The position numbers and the translations under genes are program-made. Below the pieces are notes generated by a model. The model worked only from the letters and a program-made list of their open reading frames with translations, ran no database searches and had not been told where the DNA came from. Below are positions 46,377 to 58,795 of a stretch of DNA of 64,000 nucleotides, in pieces (position 1 is the first letter of the stretch; the number at the start of each line of letters is the position of its first letter). This stretch comes from Hetaerina americana (Eukaryota > Arthropoda > Insecta > Odonata > Calopterygidae): assembly GCA_022747635.1 (NCBI GenBank), contig JAKTNV010000004.1, positions 24,949,179 to 25,013,178 on the forward strand, in the 5' to 3' direction.

Positions 46377-46669
46377 CAGGATGGTTCGGTCGTCAACGTA
46401 CAGGTTACCCACCGAGGGGCCCCGGGTTCGAATCGCGGAGGCAGCAGATATTTTTTTAGTGGTATACCTACTTGAGATGCTCTGTGGAAAGCACTTTGAG
46501 TGAGTACCACGTCCGTCTGAGGGAACGTTAAGCTGCGTACCCCTTGGAGCCTTTCGTTAAGAGCAGGCTAATGCCAACGCCGGGTTTCTCTCCACCCTTC
46601 CTTTCCCATCCATCCCTAATGGCGCAAATAACATCAGCTGTCGGTCGATTCCCCTAAAACAACTAATAC
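46377..46669 (+). mobile_element. tRNA-derived SINE, family A, diverged
   Basis: CAGGATGGTTCGGTCGTCAA is a decayed A-box region. The B box GGTTCGAATCG is nearly intact. The body matches family A (GCAGCAGATATTTTT, GTGGAAAGCACTTTGAGTGA, TTTCTCTCCACCC, CATCAGCTGTCGGTCG), with a tail AACAACTAATACT. The 8-bp direct repeat TATAAAAT at 46369-46376 and 46670-46677 abuts both ends and is a plausible target-site duplication, although it is AT-rich and short. Confidence 0.78.
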
Positions 46670-46677
46670 TATAAAAT

Positions 46678-49600
46678 AAGTACCATACGAATAAATGTTT
46701 CCAATACTGGTTATCGAATCAAACTCATTCATCAGATACGATTTTTTTGCCTCCATTTGGAATGAAAAGATTTTGAGTTCCCTGAATCCATTAATGAAAA
46801 ACAATATCGATTAATCGGCCATAAGGATAATAATTGAAGGGGAGTTTCGTGGGCAGCCATATATAAGTACTTCGTTTCGCCAGGCATTTGATGGAACTCA
46901 ACTAAACCACGAAGTAGGCTCGCTCTCGAGACGACTTGGAGAAAACGAAAGAGCAGGAAATGCGAATCGGCACAATCGACTTCCATTCGGTTTGACGGCG
47001 GAACCGAATCCCGTGTTTAATGCATGGCCTTAGTCATCGACGCAACGAAATGGAGCCAAGCTTATATGAGTCATCCTAAGGGACGAAAAACGATTGGGGT
47101 TGCAATGGGAAGAAGCTAAGTGCGACGGCTATCAATGCATTCTATTTGAAAAAAATTCTATTGGCGTGGCATCTTGAAAATAAACAAACAGTCCATACCC
47201 ATTAGCAGCGCGCGATATTCATTCCTCCCCACTTGCTTTTGTCACAACATCTCCAACGCCAGGGTTCAGGGTGACGTCATGTATTGACGTTCTCCTACCA
47301 AAACTCCTCATTCCCCAGCCCACCCGCTTCCCCTCACGCCCCGCAACTCGCAAGTCGGGGAGTTCCTCCAACAACCGATTGCAAACGACCGGAATGCGTG
47401 TTTACGAGGGGACAATTCTCGAGCACCGAAGTTCTCATCACACACGCGGACTCCCGTGGGAACGTGTTTGTGGAGAAATCCGAACGCGCCCAGGGATTGG
47501 ACACCGAACGAAGCCACAAGATTCAGTTGATCTTATCATCATCGTCTTCTTCTCCCTATTCTCGGGTTCGGAGGGAAGCAAACAAGCGCGAGACGACAAA
47601 AGTTAAAAAAAGTGTTTAAAAAAAAAGAGAAGAAGGAAGACACGAAACGAAGCGGGGAATCGTGACGAGACACTAGCGTAAGCTCACCCCGTGAAAGGAG
47701 TCCCCTCCCATCTCCGTGGACGTCAAAAATACGCCCACTTATTCTCCTCTACGAGCGGTCCGCCTTCTCCTACCCGCCTATTTAATCACTCCTCCTCCAT
47801 CTCTACGCCTTCTCATCTCACCCCAGGCACCGAGGATCGGAGGAACATCACGGTCGCCTTAAGCTGTCATCCTATGTCACACACGTACCGTGCACTTCCC
47901 CACTGTACATATTTGGTCGTAGATCACCGCGAGGTTTACATTACATATTTTGATCAATGATAATAATTACTCGAAATAGATGATAACAAAAATTAAGCCA
48001 CGTTTTTAGCCTACCATTTGCTTTTCCCACTGATTCCGTGCGATGAATTTATTTCTCCAGGAATCTTAGGGTCAGCTTACCACATTCCAGGGCTGATGAC
48101 CACATCTTATTAATTTTCCAAACGATGAAAACCACATTTCACTCTTCTTAATTTGCTATGCAATTTTTCGGACTGCAGTAATATCCAGGGGCTTGGATAT
48201 ACTACGCGGGTGACGCAAAACTTAGGATAAAACGTATTAATTCCACCAATCATCATTCTCGCCAGGTAAATGACTGATATGTTCATTTTTCGCCTTCTAA
48301 TAGTTAATTAATTCCCGTAAAAATACTCTTATTAAAGGATTGTCAGCATGAGCCCAATTACCATTACGGAGGGTGGAAAAAAGACATTAAAATGCCCCTT
48401 AGATTTAAGTTGGGACCATTATGCTAGTCAAAATACTTCTAATTTCTTGGACGTTTTTCTGCACCAACTGCAGAGCCCTCCTAAATTATTTAAGATACAA
48501 AGCGATGTTTTAGCGGAAAAAATACCAGTTTAACGGGACGTTAAGGAGGACGTAGTGAAAAATCCAATAGAAAGATACAAAACCTTCTATCGGTCGAGGC
48601 GCCGTAAGCATCTGGTCATTACATATGATATGTATTTTTCACATAACTTTGTCAGCGTATAAAATTACGCATACCGGTTTTCAGACTATCTACCATTACC
48701 ATGGTCAGATCATCAGCATTATACTGTAGGCATCCAGTACATTTACTACAACAAACAAGTTGCTTAATACAAACGATGTGATTTACATAAATTTCTGGCT
48801 CATTATTTCCAACGACATTTAAAGTTACCCTAGTTCTTGGACGCACTAGCTACAAGGGAATCTTGGACTCAATCTGCCTTCCCAACGCCCCGGAAAACTT
48901 CCTTTAGAATTTCCGGCTGCCATTCATATACCTATTAATACCACCTGCAGTTAAAACCATTTCCAACGAGCCAACTAACGGTCCATTCCTATTAGTTCTC
49001 GCTTCATTTCCTTTCATTTGCTCATCTATAGGGTGAAGTATACTTAAAGTAACCCCTTTCTCTATGGTGTGGCATAAAGAATGCATAGAGATGTGATGTA
49101 CTCACCTAAACTGCGATTGAGTTTTTTTAGCAATAGGAAAAACATTGTACAATTAGAAATTTTGTGGGAGTGGACTTAATATATTGTGTATCTGAATGCA
49201 ATCAGTAAGTGCACTCATTTACTCCCGATAAGGCTACATTACAATTTTCTAAAACCATTTATTTAAAATAATTGTAGCTTCCAGATTTTATGCAGTGCTA
49301 ATATTACGTATGCCTCTCTACGAGTTATTGCTTTGGAAATGTTTCCATACGTCCGCATTTAACTCTAACATCTCCTGTACCATCGGACTTTGGTAATTGA
49401 TTTTGGGTATCAGTTTTGAAAATAAAATTTTCTTCTTCTGTCCCACGAAAATTTGCGTAAAACCTATAATTTCAAATTCACATTTTAAAATTAGAGGGTT
49501 ATTCTAGGAAAAAACGGACGCATTTTGTTTGACTTTTGTACCGAGCAATCAAATACCTGCAAGTGAGTGGCCATTGTAACATTAAATATTTAGACAATAT

Positions 49601-52600
49601 ATGTTTAGGTAGTATATATTTACATGAAATTGGCATTACATTCATGAAGAGTGAGTTTATCATTTGAAACTGTAAGAGAAAGGAAAAATATCTAACAGTA
49701 TTACAATAAAGTTAAGCATAAAAATGCCTTTATCTTTCCTGATATCATTTTGATAATACAAAACCACGCGAAAGGAAATAGGAAGGAGATTTTTCAGCGG
49801 GGATGGATAACGTTACTTCATCTGAGCAATAACACTATATGTGGAGGAAGTATGGAACGAGGTCACTTATTCATTGCCGTTTTCGTCATTAAGACGATAT
49901 GAAATTCTCGTATCAAGCGTTGAAATTTTATTACATCACGTTAGTATTACGAATTTGGTCACAATTATGCAGAAAGCTATGTACTGGACGCATCCGAGTA
50001 TTTCCCTTGTTGCTTCATATTTCACCCCGTAACTATATGGAAAGTTTTACATAATCGCATCAGTGCAATCTGTGATGCCACAAAGGGCAATTGACCAACG
50101 ATAGTAAACGATCTATCACCCTCAACCATACCGTCGGATATTTTTCAAGCGTGAATATATTCCGATGCCCACGCGGAAGATCCTTTCGGCTGGAACCATC
50201 CAACAACTCCCCGCGTTCACGCATCCTCGCTTTCCGCTCCCCACCCCACCCTTCTTCACCTCCTCGCCCACGCCTGAACCTGCGGCGGCAATATTCCGCG
50301 GGGTGCGGGAGCTCTCTGAACGATCTGGTGGCCGCAAGGAGAGGAGATGAATCGAGGGAGAGGCGGGGGGTGAGGAGAGGACGAGGTGGATGGACGGACG
50401 CACGCGTCTCTCCGTTACAGACTCCTCCCCCCCCGTTCATACCCCTCTTCCCTCCCCATTCCACCCTCCGTCAGCACATCTCCCTCGGACGAGACCTGTT
50501 CACCAACCAGCCAGACTATTTTAAATGGCCCCGTGTTCGGTCATCCATTAAAAAAGTTCCCTTATCGTGCCTTAGAGATCTCGCCCGTGTTTTCGGTCGC
50601 GTTTCCCGCCCGCGCCGTTTGCCCTCTTCCCATCCCCCCCTCCCGCTCTGCTGTAGTATGTTTTAAAAACAAAAAATCACTTTGCACACCACAAAACAGC
50701 GCGGCTCCATCCATTGCTGCTGCTGCTCCTTACCGACGGCCTCCTCCCAATGATTCGCGACGAATGGCATTTTCCACGGATGGAATGCTAAGACGACCGC
50801 TCCGATGGAAGTTGAGAATTCACCCAAACTCACCATCATATACCTCGACTTGACATCATATGTCTCGACGATGCCACCACATAGGTTTTTCCCGAGTCTC
50901 ATCAACAACAGCTTTCATGTTTACGAGTATATTGGCTGCCTTAGGTACTGCTTTTTGAAAGCAATAAAACTAGTAGTTACTTAATAACCCGTCTCGTTTG
51001 TCTTTCGATATAATAAGCAAAAAATTAAATCCTGAAAAAGCTGTCCGATTCAGCTACTCTCGTTTTCTGTGATCGGCATCCAGCATTGAAGAGAGCAGTT
51101 CCGAAGGAGCAGCACAAGGTGCTCTGGTTGCGTGTGCACGAAATGGCGACAGAAGTAGGTGTAGCGAGCGATGCTTAGATTTTAATTATGGTGCATCCGA
51201 AATGCCCAATATTAACACGGAATCGGATCCCATTTCAATTGACCAAAACGAGGATAAATACAAGCGCCACTTTCAATTAAACTATAAAAACCAAAGTTTT
51301 TAATTCAACTACCAGCAAACACGAGAAAAATCAAATTTAGTAAAAATTTACTCTCCTGAAAACTAAATAATTTAATTTTAAAACTTGTACTCACGCCCTA
51401 TCTACTACAATCAGGTTACGGACAAAGATTGATAGGCAGAATCATATTTATTAATGCGGAAGTTAAAATTATACTGAAGTTAGCGACCCATTTCTTAAAA
51501 ATTCCTCCGCTTTATTAGATCCTTTTCAGATAAATTCAAATACTTTAGCATTTAAGAATTATATGGGACTGTAAAGAAACAAGTATTTTAAATGTATCAA
51601 TTTATTATAAATATTACTGTATGTATTCAGACATCTTGAGGGGCATTACTTAAAAAAAATGTAACGATATTTTTTTTAAATCATTGATTATAGTTTTCCA
51701 AATAATAAAGATTATCATTTTATCACCGCTGAATGTAAACTAATAATTTGATGTCCTTGCAAGTTATGATGCTATATACGAGATAGTGTTTGTAACAAAT
51801 CATAATTACAACTGTAAAACAAAATGACACGCGTACGAGTCGTGTTAGTGAATATTAAGAATTAAATCATCAGTGTTTTGATTCGAATTAATTTTTTTGA
51901 GACTAGAACGCTGCTACAACGGCAAACATTTGCATACACTGAGAAAAATTTCTGAATAATGCTGCTGATGATCTTTAAAAACCAGATAATGAGACAGCTG
52001 AGGATGCTTCAAATTTGATAGCCGGAAAACTAATGCCTGGACAGGATTAGAGAAAACGAACTGATGAAGGGCGTAATTTATGAGGTCGTACTTATCCGAC
52101 AAACAATTTTCGGCTATGAAGCCATTATTCAAAATTCAAATCGTTCACGCGTACCGTTAATACGAAAAATGTATGGAAATGATCACGCTCTCATCTTGGG
52201 TTTCCCGTTGCTTCATGGCGAACACATTCCTTGGCTACAGGATTACACCCTTCCCGCCGGTAGCTATAATTATCACCATAAATAGAACCCCATACTTGGA
52301 ATGTGGCAACGGCGATCATTCAACTCTCCACCTGACACTTTATAAAAACGCCTTCGGCGACAATGTCATATAATAAGACGCAGAGAAATGAATATAAATA
52401 CTGGACATAAGGAAGATGTGCCGCGCTCGAAATTTAGAAGAAACCCATCGGAGGACGCAAACCTTGGATTGCAACCAAAAATTTCAAATTGGAGTAGGGC
52501 AGCCAAATATATCTTTGGAAAAGGACAACATAGTATCACACTGGCGAAACCCTTGGGTGAGGAACAACGGCTGGGGGGTAAAGGAAGGTTCTCGAGCATC

Positions 52601-52734
52601 CTATGGTGAAATCCGAATCGAAATAGATTCGACTAAAGGTCCAAAATGAGAATTGAAATAGATATGAAGGTCCAGAATTAGACTCGAGCGTCGATAAGCT
52701 TGCATTATTTTTCAAAGAGAAAACATTTGGGTTC
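46678..52734. other. Intergenic; CpG-bearing blocks at 47.2-47.9 kb and 50.1-50.8 kb
   Basis: Two GC-richer blocks with pyrimidine bias on the plus strand hold frames of up to 191 codons (50091-50666 plus), opposed by 134- and 93-codon frames on the other strand. Translations are Ser/Pro/Arg-rich and domain-free. Between and after them the DNA is AT-rich (48.0-50.0 and 50.9-52.0 kb) with no repeat recognised. Confidence 0.35.
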
Positions 52735-52835
52735 TGGATGAGCGAGGTGAATAGTGTAATACTAGCTTCCCACCCCGAGGGCCCGAGTTCGTATCCCGGC
52801 GGTGTTAAAAGTTTTCCCTGGCGAGCCTACGTATT
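52735..52835 (+). mobile_element. SINE family A head fragment
   Basis: GGATGAGCGAGGTGAATAGT, then CCCACCCCGAGGGCCCGAGT and TCGTATCCCGGC correspond to the tRNA-like head of family A (B box mutated to GTTCGTATCCC). After about 75 bases the sequence departs from the family body. At 52838 an oppositely oriented family-A copy begins, so this may be a truncated copy interrupted or flanked by a second insertion. Confidence 0.55.
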
Positions 52836-52837
52836 AA

Positions 52838-53146
52838 GGAAGGCGACCGAAAGCTAAGGTCATTTTAGCCATTAGGGATACGTGGGTAATTCGGTAGAGG
52901 TAGGATATTTAGGGAATGGCGGAAGAGTGGAGGAGAAACCACAAGTTGGCATCCGTCTACTCTTAACGAAAGGCGCCAACGGATCCACAGTTTAACGTCC
53001 CATACCACGAACAGTACTCAACTTTAAGTGCTCTCCAAAGAGCACCCAGAGTAGGAACACCACTAAAAATTTATGGCACCTCTGGGATTCAAACCTGGAC
53101 TCTCGTGATGGGAAGTCAGTATATTAGCTACCATTCCGATCGCCAA
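52838..53146 (-). mobile_element. tRNA-derived SINE, family A, minus strand, diverged
   Basis: Read from 53146 on the minus strand: a head with GCTAATATACTGACTTCCC, a B-box-like GGTTTGAATCCC, then the body in order to GGCGCCTTTCGTTAAGAGTA, GGTTTCTCCTCCACTC and CTTTCGGTCGCC at 52838. The stretch 52883-52930 (GGTAATTCGGTAGAGGTAGG and following) is extra relative to other copies. It is an old copy by divergence. Confidence 0.7.
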
Positions 53147-54614
53147 GCTTAATTTAGCATCACATCTTTGTGTCACGACGAGTTTCCCCATAATTTTCCG
53201 ATGTCTCCATGACAACGAATTTTCTCCCAGAAATTTTACAAAAAAGGAATTTCCTATCTGGGTGTTTTTTTATAATCCTCGAATCATTTTTTTCACACAT
53301 GTATTCAAAATGCTCGTTGAATATTCGATGGAGAGCATAACTTAAGGGAAAGAGCGCTCATCTAGCTTAAATTATCCACCCGCTTAGTGAGCAGTCACAT
53401 TGAATCGGGTCAATTGTGCACATGTTTTCTGCATATTTATTTCCCACCCCTTGGTGTCTTCTCTTCTCATTGCATATGCCAGCTCGGTTCGCGACTCTTC
53501 CTGACTAAGCTGTTACTTAAAGCCAGCGCAATAAAATTCCCAAAATGTTGAGTCCGACTCGATCTAGTTCGCAATGACTCTATTAAATCAAAATAAATAT
53601 GCCCCTCTCTAAAAAAAAGAAAGGATGCGTTCAATTATATGGCTTTTGAATCGGACAGAGGAGAATCTAGGGTGATAATTCGGATCCGAAATTGAAATTC
53701 CAGGAAATTATAGACGCCGTGGCAATGAACCCAAGTTAAGTTGCGACCCGGCTAGTGTGACGGGGGAAGGATAAAAAATAACTTGGTCGCCGGAGATATA
53801 AATTAAGGAATGCGGCGTGGAAATATTGGAGCGTCTCAAGGGAGGAACGGCACAATTATTTCGAGGCTCACTGCGGGAAAAGGGAGTTGAGTGCGGAGAG
53901 GGAGCAACTGAGAAGGACCCCGAACGAGAACTCAATTACCCCGCTGCAAGTGAGGAGCGGTCGGAGTGCGGGGGCGTTTGGTGGGGGAGTGGGGTGAGCA
54001 CGAATGGGGAGCGGAGGGAGGGAATGGGAGCGCTAGGGTTGGACCAAATCAAGTGCTTTCAATTGCCGAGACAAGTTAAAAGGCGGACCTCTTCACGAGA
54101 TGGAGCACCAATTGTCAGCTGGACCACTTCTTGTACATCCCATCCCCTCTTATTCCCTACCATCCTCTCGCTCATACCTTTCGGCCGATAAATATTCTGA
54201 AACGGCTTCACGGTATCATTATTGGGACTCAGAGAACTGAAAGGGTACCCACCATTGGCTTCTGGATATTTTTTACGTGCAAGTCCAGTTAATCTCAAAG
54301 TATCGAAAAACGTATATTGCATCTGAAGACCGCATGAGCTTTTCAATAGTACAAACCACAGGTTCTGGTTCCCTGGGTGATAAATCATGACTTCATTAAA
54401 TAATCCATCTGTTTGCCTTGAGATAGAGCAATAAAATTTCCTAAATGTTAAATATAGATACTAAATTAATTTAAAACATTATATTTTTATTTCGTCTATA
54501 CTTGCGAGACATCATAATCAGAACACAATACAAATAGCCAATGTAATTTATTACGCATTAATACGTAAAAAACCACTTTTTGTCCTACATATCGAACTAT
54601 TAACAATTATTAAT
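53147..54614. other. Intergenic with a G-rich block at 53800-54040
   Basis: AT-rich apart from a purine-rich block at 53800-54040 carrying a 124-codon low-complexity frame. It contains the left copy (54094-54136) of a 43-bp segment that recurs at 54898-54940. Confidence 0.4.
54094..54136 (+). repeat. 43-bp dispersed direct repeat, left copy
   Basis: It matches 54898-54940 with about five mismatches and shares TTGTCAGCTGGACC and CTTCTTGTAC. The two copies are about 800 bases apart in the same orientation, with a SINE-B copy between them. Function unknown. Confidence 0.7.
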
Positions 54615-54741
54615 ACATAAATGGACAAAATTAAAACACCCAAGCCCTATGTGGAAGAAAACGAACCCAGGCGGGAATAGAACCCGCGACCTTAGGGTTA
54701 ACAAACGAGGACGTTGCTCCGTCGCCGCCGGGGCCGGTTGA
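54615..54741 (-). mobile_element. tRNA-derived SINE, family B, 3'-shortened copy
   Basis: On the minus strand: CCGGCCCCGGCGGCGACGG, GCAACGTCCTCGTTTGTTAA, GGTCGCGGGTTCTATTCCCG (B box with one change), CCTGGGTTCGTTTTCTTCC and ACATAGGGCTTGGGTG. The last part of the body and the TAAA tail are not recognisable. The head is well preserved. Confidence 0.7.
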
Positions 54742-57700
54742 AGAGTCGTATGTAAGTACCCCAGCGGGGAGGGCTACATTTTGTAAATATTTCCAGCCCC
54801 ATCTCTTGACGAAACCATGCATGTATTCGAAAACAGTTAAATGAGCCTAATCCTTCGCAGTTCCAGAAGAAATAGTTGATAATTAGGATGTTGCTTACAC
54901 GAAATGGAGCGCGACTTGTCAGCTGGACCGCTTCTTGTACCCCGCTTGTACCCTTCTTGTATCCCTCTCATAGTAACATAATCCTAACTACATGCCTTTA
55001 GGTAAAGATAAATTATATGTTGCCAAAATTTAATGTTTTTCAATTCATTCATCACGCATCAACGAAATGGCCATTGGCAATTTCCCGCCGGTAAGAAGTA
55101 GTACCACCGTCCTTTCATAAATATTTGGCTGGCTACTGCCACGGAGAATGTATCGTTTTGAGTTGCAATTTAAGGCAGTAAGGCGGCAAAATTCGGAATG
55201 CAACCAAACTAGTTTAACTCTCTCCCTCATTATTTCACATATATCTCCCTCCCATCCTTCTTCCTTTCGTAGGTATATAAATCATGTGCATGATTGCAAA
55301 TTCACAAAATTATTAGCATGTTCATGCGCTGCAACAAGTCGCGCAGCAGTTCAACAAACTTGTGGCAATTATGAAGTTCATTTTCACTAAGGATACTCTT
55401 TCGAGGATTTCAATCCGTTTAGTTCAAGTTTCAATGACTCATAGTGGTGTTGTGACTTGGATTGATTATGTAAAACTCAAGTTCAGTAGTTCAGTATGGA
55501 GGGATGCGGTGCCATCTGACCCAAAGGTCGTCGGTTTATATCTCAAGTATGTATCGTCATTTGTCTTGATATGTGGGCGAGTGACCCTTGAGCGTGTTTT
55601 GATGGCTAGAGGCCAACTTCGATACTGGGGGTATGCCTATCTTAACTCCATGATTGAAATTATTACCTTTTCACTATCCCTCAATTCAATGACTGACTTC
55701 AGTTGTTCCTCACTTCGGAAAGTTCTCACTAACAAAGAAACGATAAAGTGACCATTAACAGAACATATCTTGTTAGACTATTATTACCGAATTATTATAC
55801 ATATTACTACCAAAAATGAAAATTTCACGCAATTTTAAAATGAACCCGTGTTTCTACTTTGATCCATTGAAAACGCCCGCTTGGTAAGAGCTCGTTATCA
55901 AGTTCGAATCTTTTCATGACCATAAACTAAATGCAATAAGCCCAATAAAAAATATAAGGTAATTGGCGACCACTGCTCAAATTAAATCAATTGCATACCA
56001 GTATACATGCATGATGTCTAAGAATTGCCATCAAACGATGAATCTCTCATAAAATTAAAACTAAATCATTTGATATGATGCTCAACTAGAATGGAAAATT
56101 TCACATAAAACTAAAATAAAAATTTGACTATTATTTATCTTCACGATGAGTTACTTATTTTAAGTTAAATATACTTCTAGAAAGTTTATGTAAATACTAC
56201 ATCAGACGTTGATTTCTCAAAGATAAGTCAATTTTTAAGTCCTGATAATTTGCGCAAAGAATCTTTTTTTATAAATTATGCTTGAAAATTATCACGTCTA
56301 CTTTTCATATTACAAAAACTATAATTCGAAACTATACTTACCAATGCATCTAGAGCAACTGATAATGCATCTGCGGTTTTGACAGAAGGGTTTGAAAGTA
56401 AATGCTTCGTTGATAGAGAAACCTTTCACATCCTCCCACAAAAATTTAAAAATCGCAGCTGATTTAAAGTTTGTTTCCAAAATACAGTTATTGATGCATC
56501 AAATAAGTCACTTTACATAGTAAAATGCCAATTTGATAACCTTGGAAAATCATTTATTAACCATCAACCCTCAACAACCAAGTAGTAACTTATATCTCAC
56601 GCCTTGGAAGATTCCGTCGGAGAGGCAAAATTGCTTTACGGAGCAGTAAGGGATGAAACAGAAAAAAGAGAATGATATAACATACTTAAAGTTAGAGAAA
56701 AAATCGTTTGATAAAAAAGAGATTTGGAAAACGATTCCGCTTGGGAGACCATTGGGGTCAATCGAAGAAATAAAATCTCGCAAACGGCGAGACGACAATG
56801 CAGCCAAGAAAAGAACTGGGTGGGGGCGCGTGTAAAATGGGGAAGGAGAGTTGAATTGAGAGCCACAACTGCAGCTGATGGAACCGCATTGCTGCGGTGA
56901 GGGGTGGCGGACGAGGGTACGGACTAGGGCAATGGTAGAGGACGTGAAAGGTGGTGGATGGAAGCTGGGAGGAGACTCAATTCCGACTCCACTTTCTCCC
57001 CTTTCCGACGGTATTTGATTTCCACTCGCCCCTCTCGCTCGCATTGTCTCTTCAAATCCACGATCTCACCATCCATGTAAAAAAAAATTCAACGCCTCTC
57101 CCCAGGACCCTCTCTAGATATCACGTCAGGCACACCAACAAGGGATCATGGACCATTGACTGCCTCGGAAATAACCGCACGTCCCCCTTCTCTTCCACAC
57201 GGCTCTTTTACAAGCCATCATCTTCCCGCGAACAAAGCAAGGGAGAAGGGGTTGATCCCAAGGGGTAAGGCGACGGCTGGAAAGTTTGCGAAGCGATTCC
57301 CCCCTTTTCAGGCTCCTGAATGCGAATTCTAAGCATATTTACCGACGCTTCATATGAGATGCTCAGACGGGATAAACTGGGAAAATGAAGTGTAACCGAA
57401 GTTAAGGGTTAATCCTTGACGCAAGAAATCAGAGCCACGTCTTACAAGATGGAAGTGAATATTGTCGATAATGTCATCCTAAGGTCTGCGTGTAATCATA
57501 TTTTCCAATAAAGTCTTCATAGTGAATGATTGATGTTTTTTTATGGGAACAAGAAACAGTCACGATATTGCCTAAATGAGGTCTGCGGTTCTTTAGTACC
57601 GCAGACTCCTAAAAACTCAAGGTGATAAGAGTTCCTATCCGGGCTGGAGCGAATGAGAATGAACCGACCAAAAATGAGTTATTATTAGACACGTAAGATT

Positions 57701-58740
57701 CTATGAAACTTGTCTGAAATCAATAGTTTGATCGTTTTATTATTGGCAATGGCGCTTTTGAAAGGACCAAGAATAAAAGAGATGGCAAAGAGAGACTTAA
57801 GGGCAGAAGATGCAACACAGTTCGCAAATACAAAACTTTACTTCAACTGTTAACGGAAATATTCACTATCACCTACACACCTACACTCGAACACAAATTC
57901 CACATGCTCTTAAACTGCAACATTACCATTCAAACAAGATTTCGTTCAGTTTATATATCTCAACATCTTATCATTAACCACCCCCGACATGTGTTGACAA
58001 ATGCGCATAGCAACATAATATTATTAAATCATTTGCTTGCCGATTCGTGCATTTAGACAATTTGTTCAGAGGTTAAAAATTCAGGTATTTTAGTTTGTCA
58101 TTTTCAATCATTATATTGCATAATTAAATTAGTGGTTTCTAAATAATGAGTCAATATAATCTTTAGTATAGGAAAACGATTTCACGATACTTTGCATCAA
58201 CTTTGGCTTAGAAATAAAATAGTGTATAGAGTTCATCCAATTCCTACTCTTACCCAATACGCTACTACTAATAAAAGTTGGAGTTTTAACATTGGATGCG
58301 CCTATGCTCACCCCGTAATTTGGGTCCTTACTAAGTTAATTCTGACTAAGGTTTTCTTGGTATGAATTACAATCCTAGACAAAAATTTGTCCAATATTCT
58401 ACACGGGAAAGTTTCCCTCGTTTGGTAGTGCTATCATCTATTTCCTTAATATTTATGCAATTAGATGTCTTCTATTCATCACAAACCCCAAGGACTGCTT
58501 TTTAGTATTCTTGACATTTAAATCTTGTTCTTAAAGACGAATGGACGCCATCGAAAGCGTTTTCAATGAGTTGAAATCACTTCCGATTAGAAATGAGATT
58601 AAAAGAGAGAGACATTTAAAGAGTCGAACGAAATACAATGAAAACTCGTTTTGGCAATTTTATGTATTTTATGGATAAGGCTTATGAATAGCAATTTTAC
58701 AGCCTGCAGTTTTTCATCTACATACAAGATGTTTCATTTC
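54742..58740. other. Intergenic, mostly AT-rich
   Basis: The second copy of the 43-bp repeat lies at 54898-54940, followed by three loose CTTGTACC-type units. A 129-codon plus-strand frame (55362-55751) has normal-looking composition but no motif I recognise. A 157-codon minus-strand frame (56571-57044) lies in pyrimidine-rich sequence. A weak B-box-like AGTTCGAATCT occurs near 55901. No repeat family is assignable. Confidence 0.35.
54898..54940 (+). repeat. 43-bp dispersed direct repeat, right copy
   Basis: Partner of 54094-54136. It continues into a pyrimidine-rich CCCCGCTTGTACCCTTCTTG tract that the left copy does not share exactly. Confidence 0.7.
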
Positions 58741-58795
58741 TTGTAATACCCCGCACACCGCCGCAAGGGCGTGTGGCGTGCGTGTGGTGTTTCAG
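58741..58795 (-). mobile_element. LINE 3' tail with hairpin (tail copy 7)
   Basis: On the minus strand: CACACGCACGCCACACGCCC, TTGCGGCGGTGTGCGGGGTA, TTACAAG. The hairpin core matches the others, but the outer left stem has changed (CGCACGCC for CCCCCGCC). The GATGTA tail is missing next to the hairpin, although a CATCTACATACAAGATG stretch lies just outside at 58717-58733. Confidence 0.65.

Noticed and set aside
50091..50666. 191-codon plus-strand frame
   Set aside because: Ser/Pro/Arg-rich with no domain. Long overlapping frames on the opposite strand show that a stop-poor CpG/C-rich block is responsible.
55362..55751. 129-codon frame with ordinary composition
   Set aside because: No motif I recognise, no splice or promoter context. 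It could be an exon, but I cannot support the call.
55868..55930. tRNA-like AGTTCGAATCT with upstream GCTTGGTAAGAGC
   Set aside because: Spacing between the boxes is too short for a tRNA head, and no family match exists in the window.
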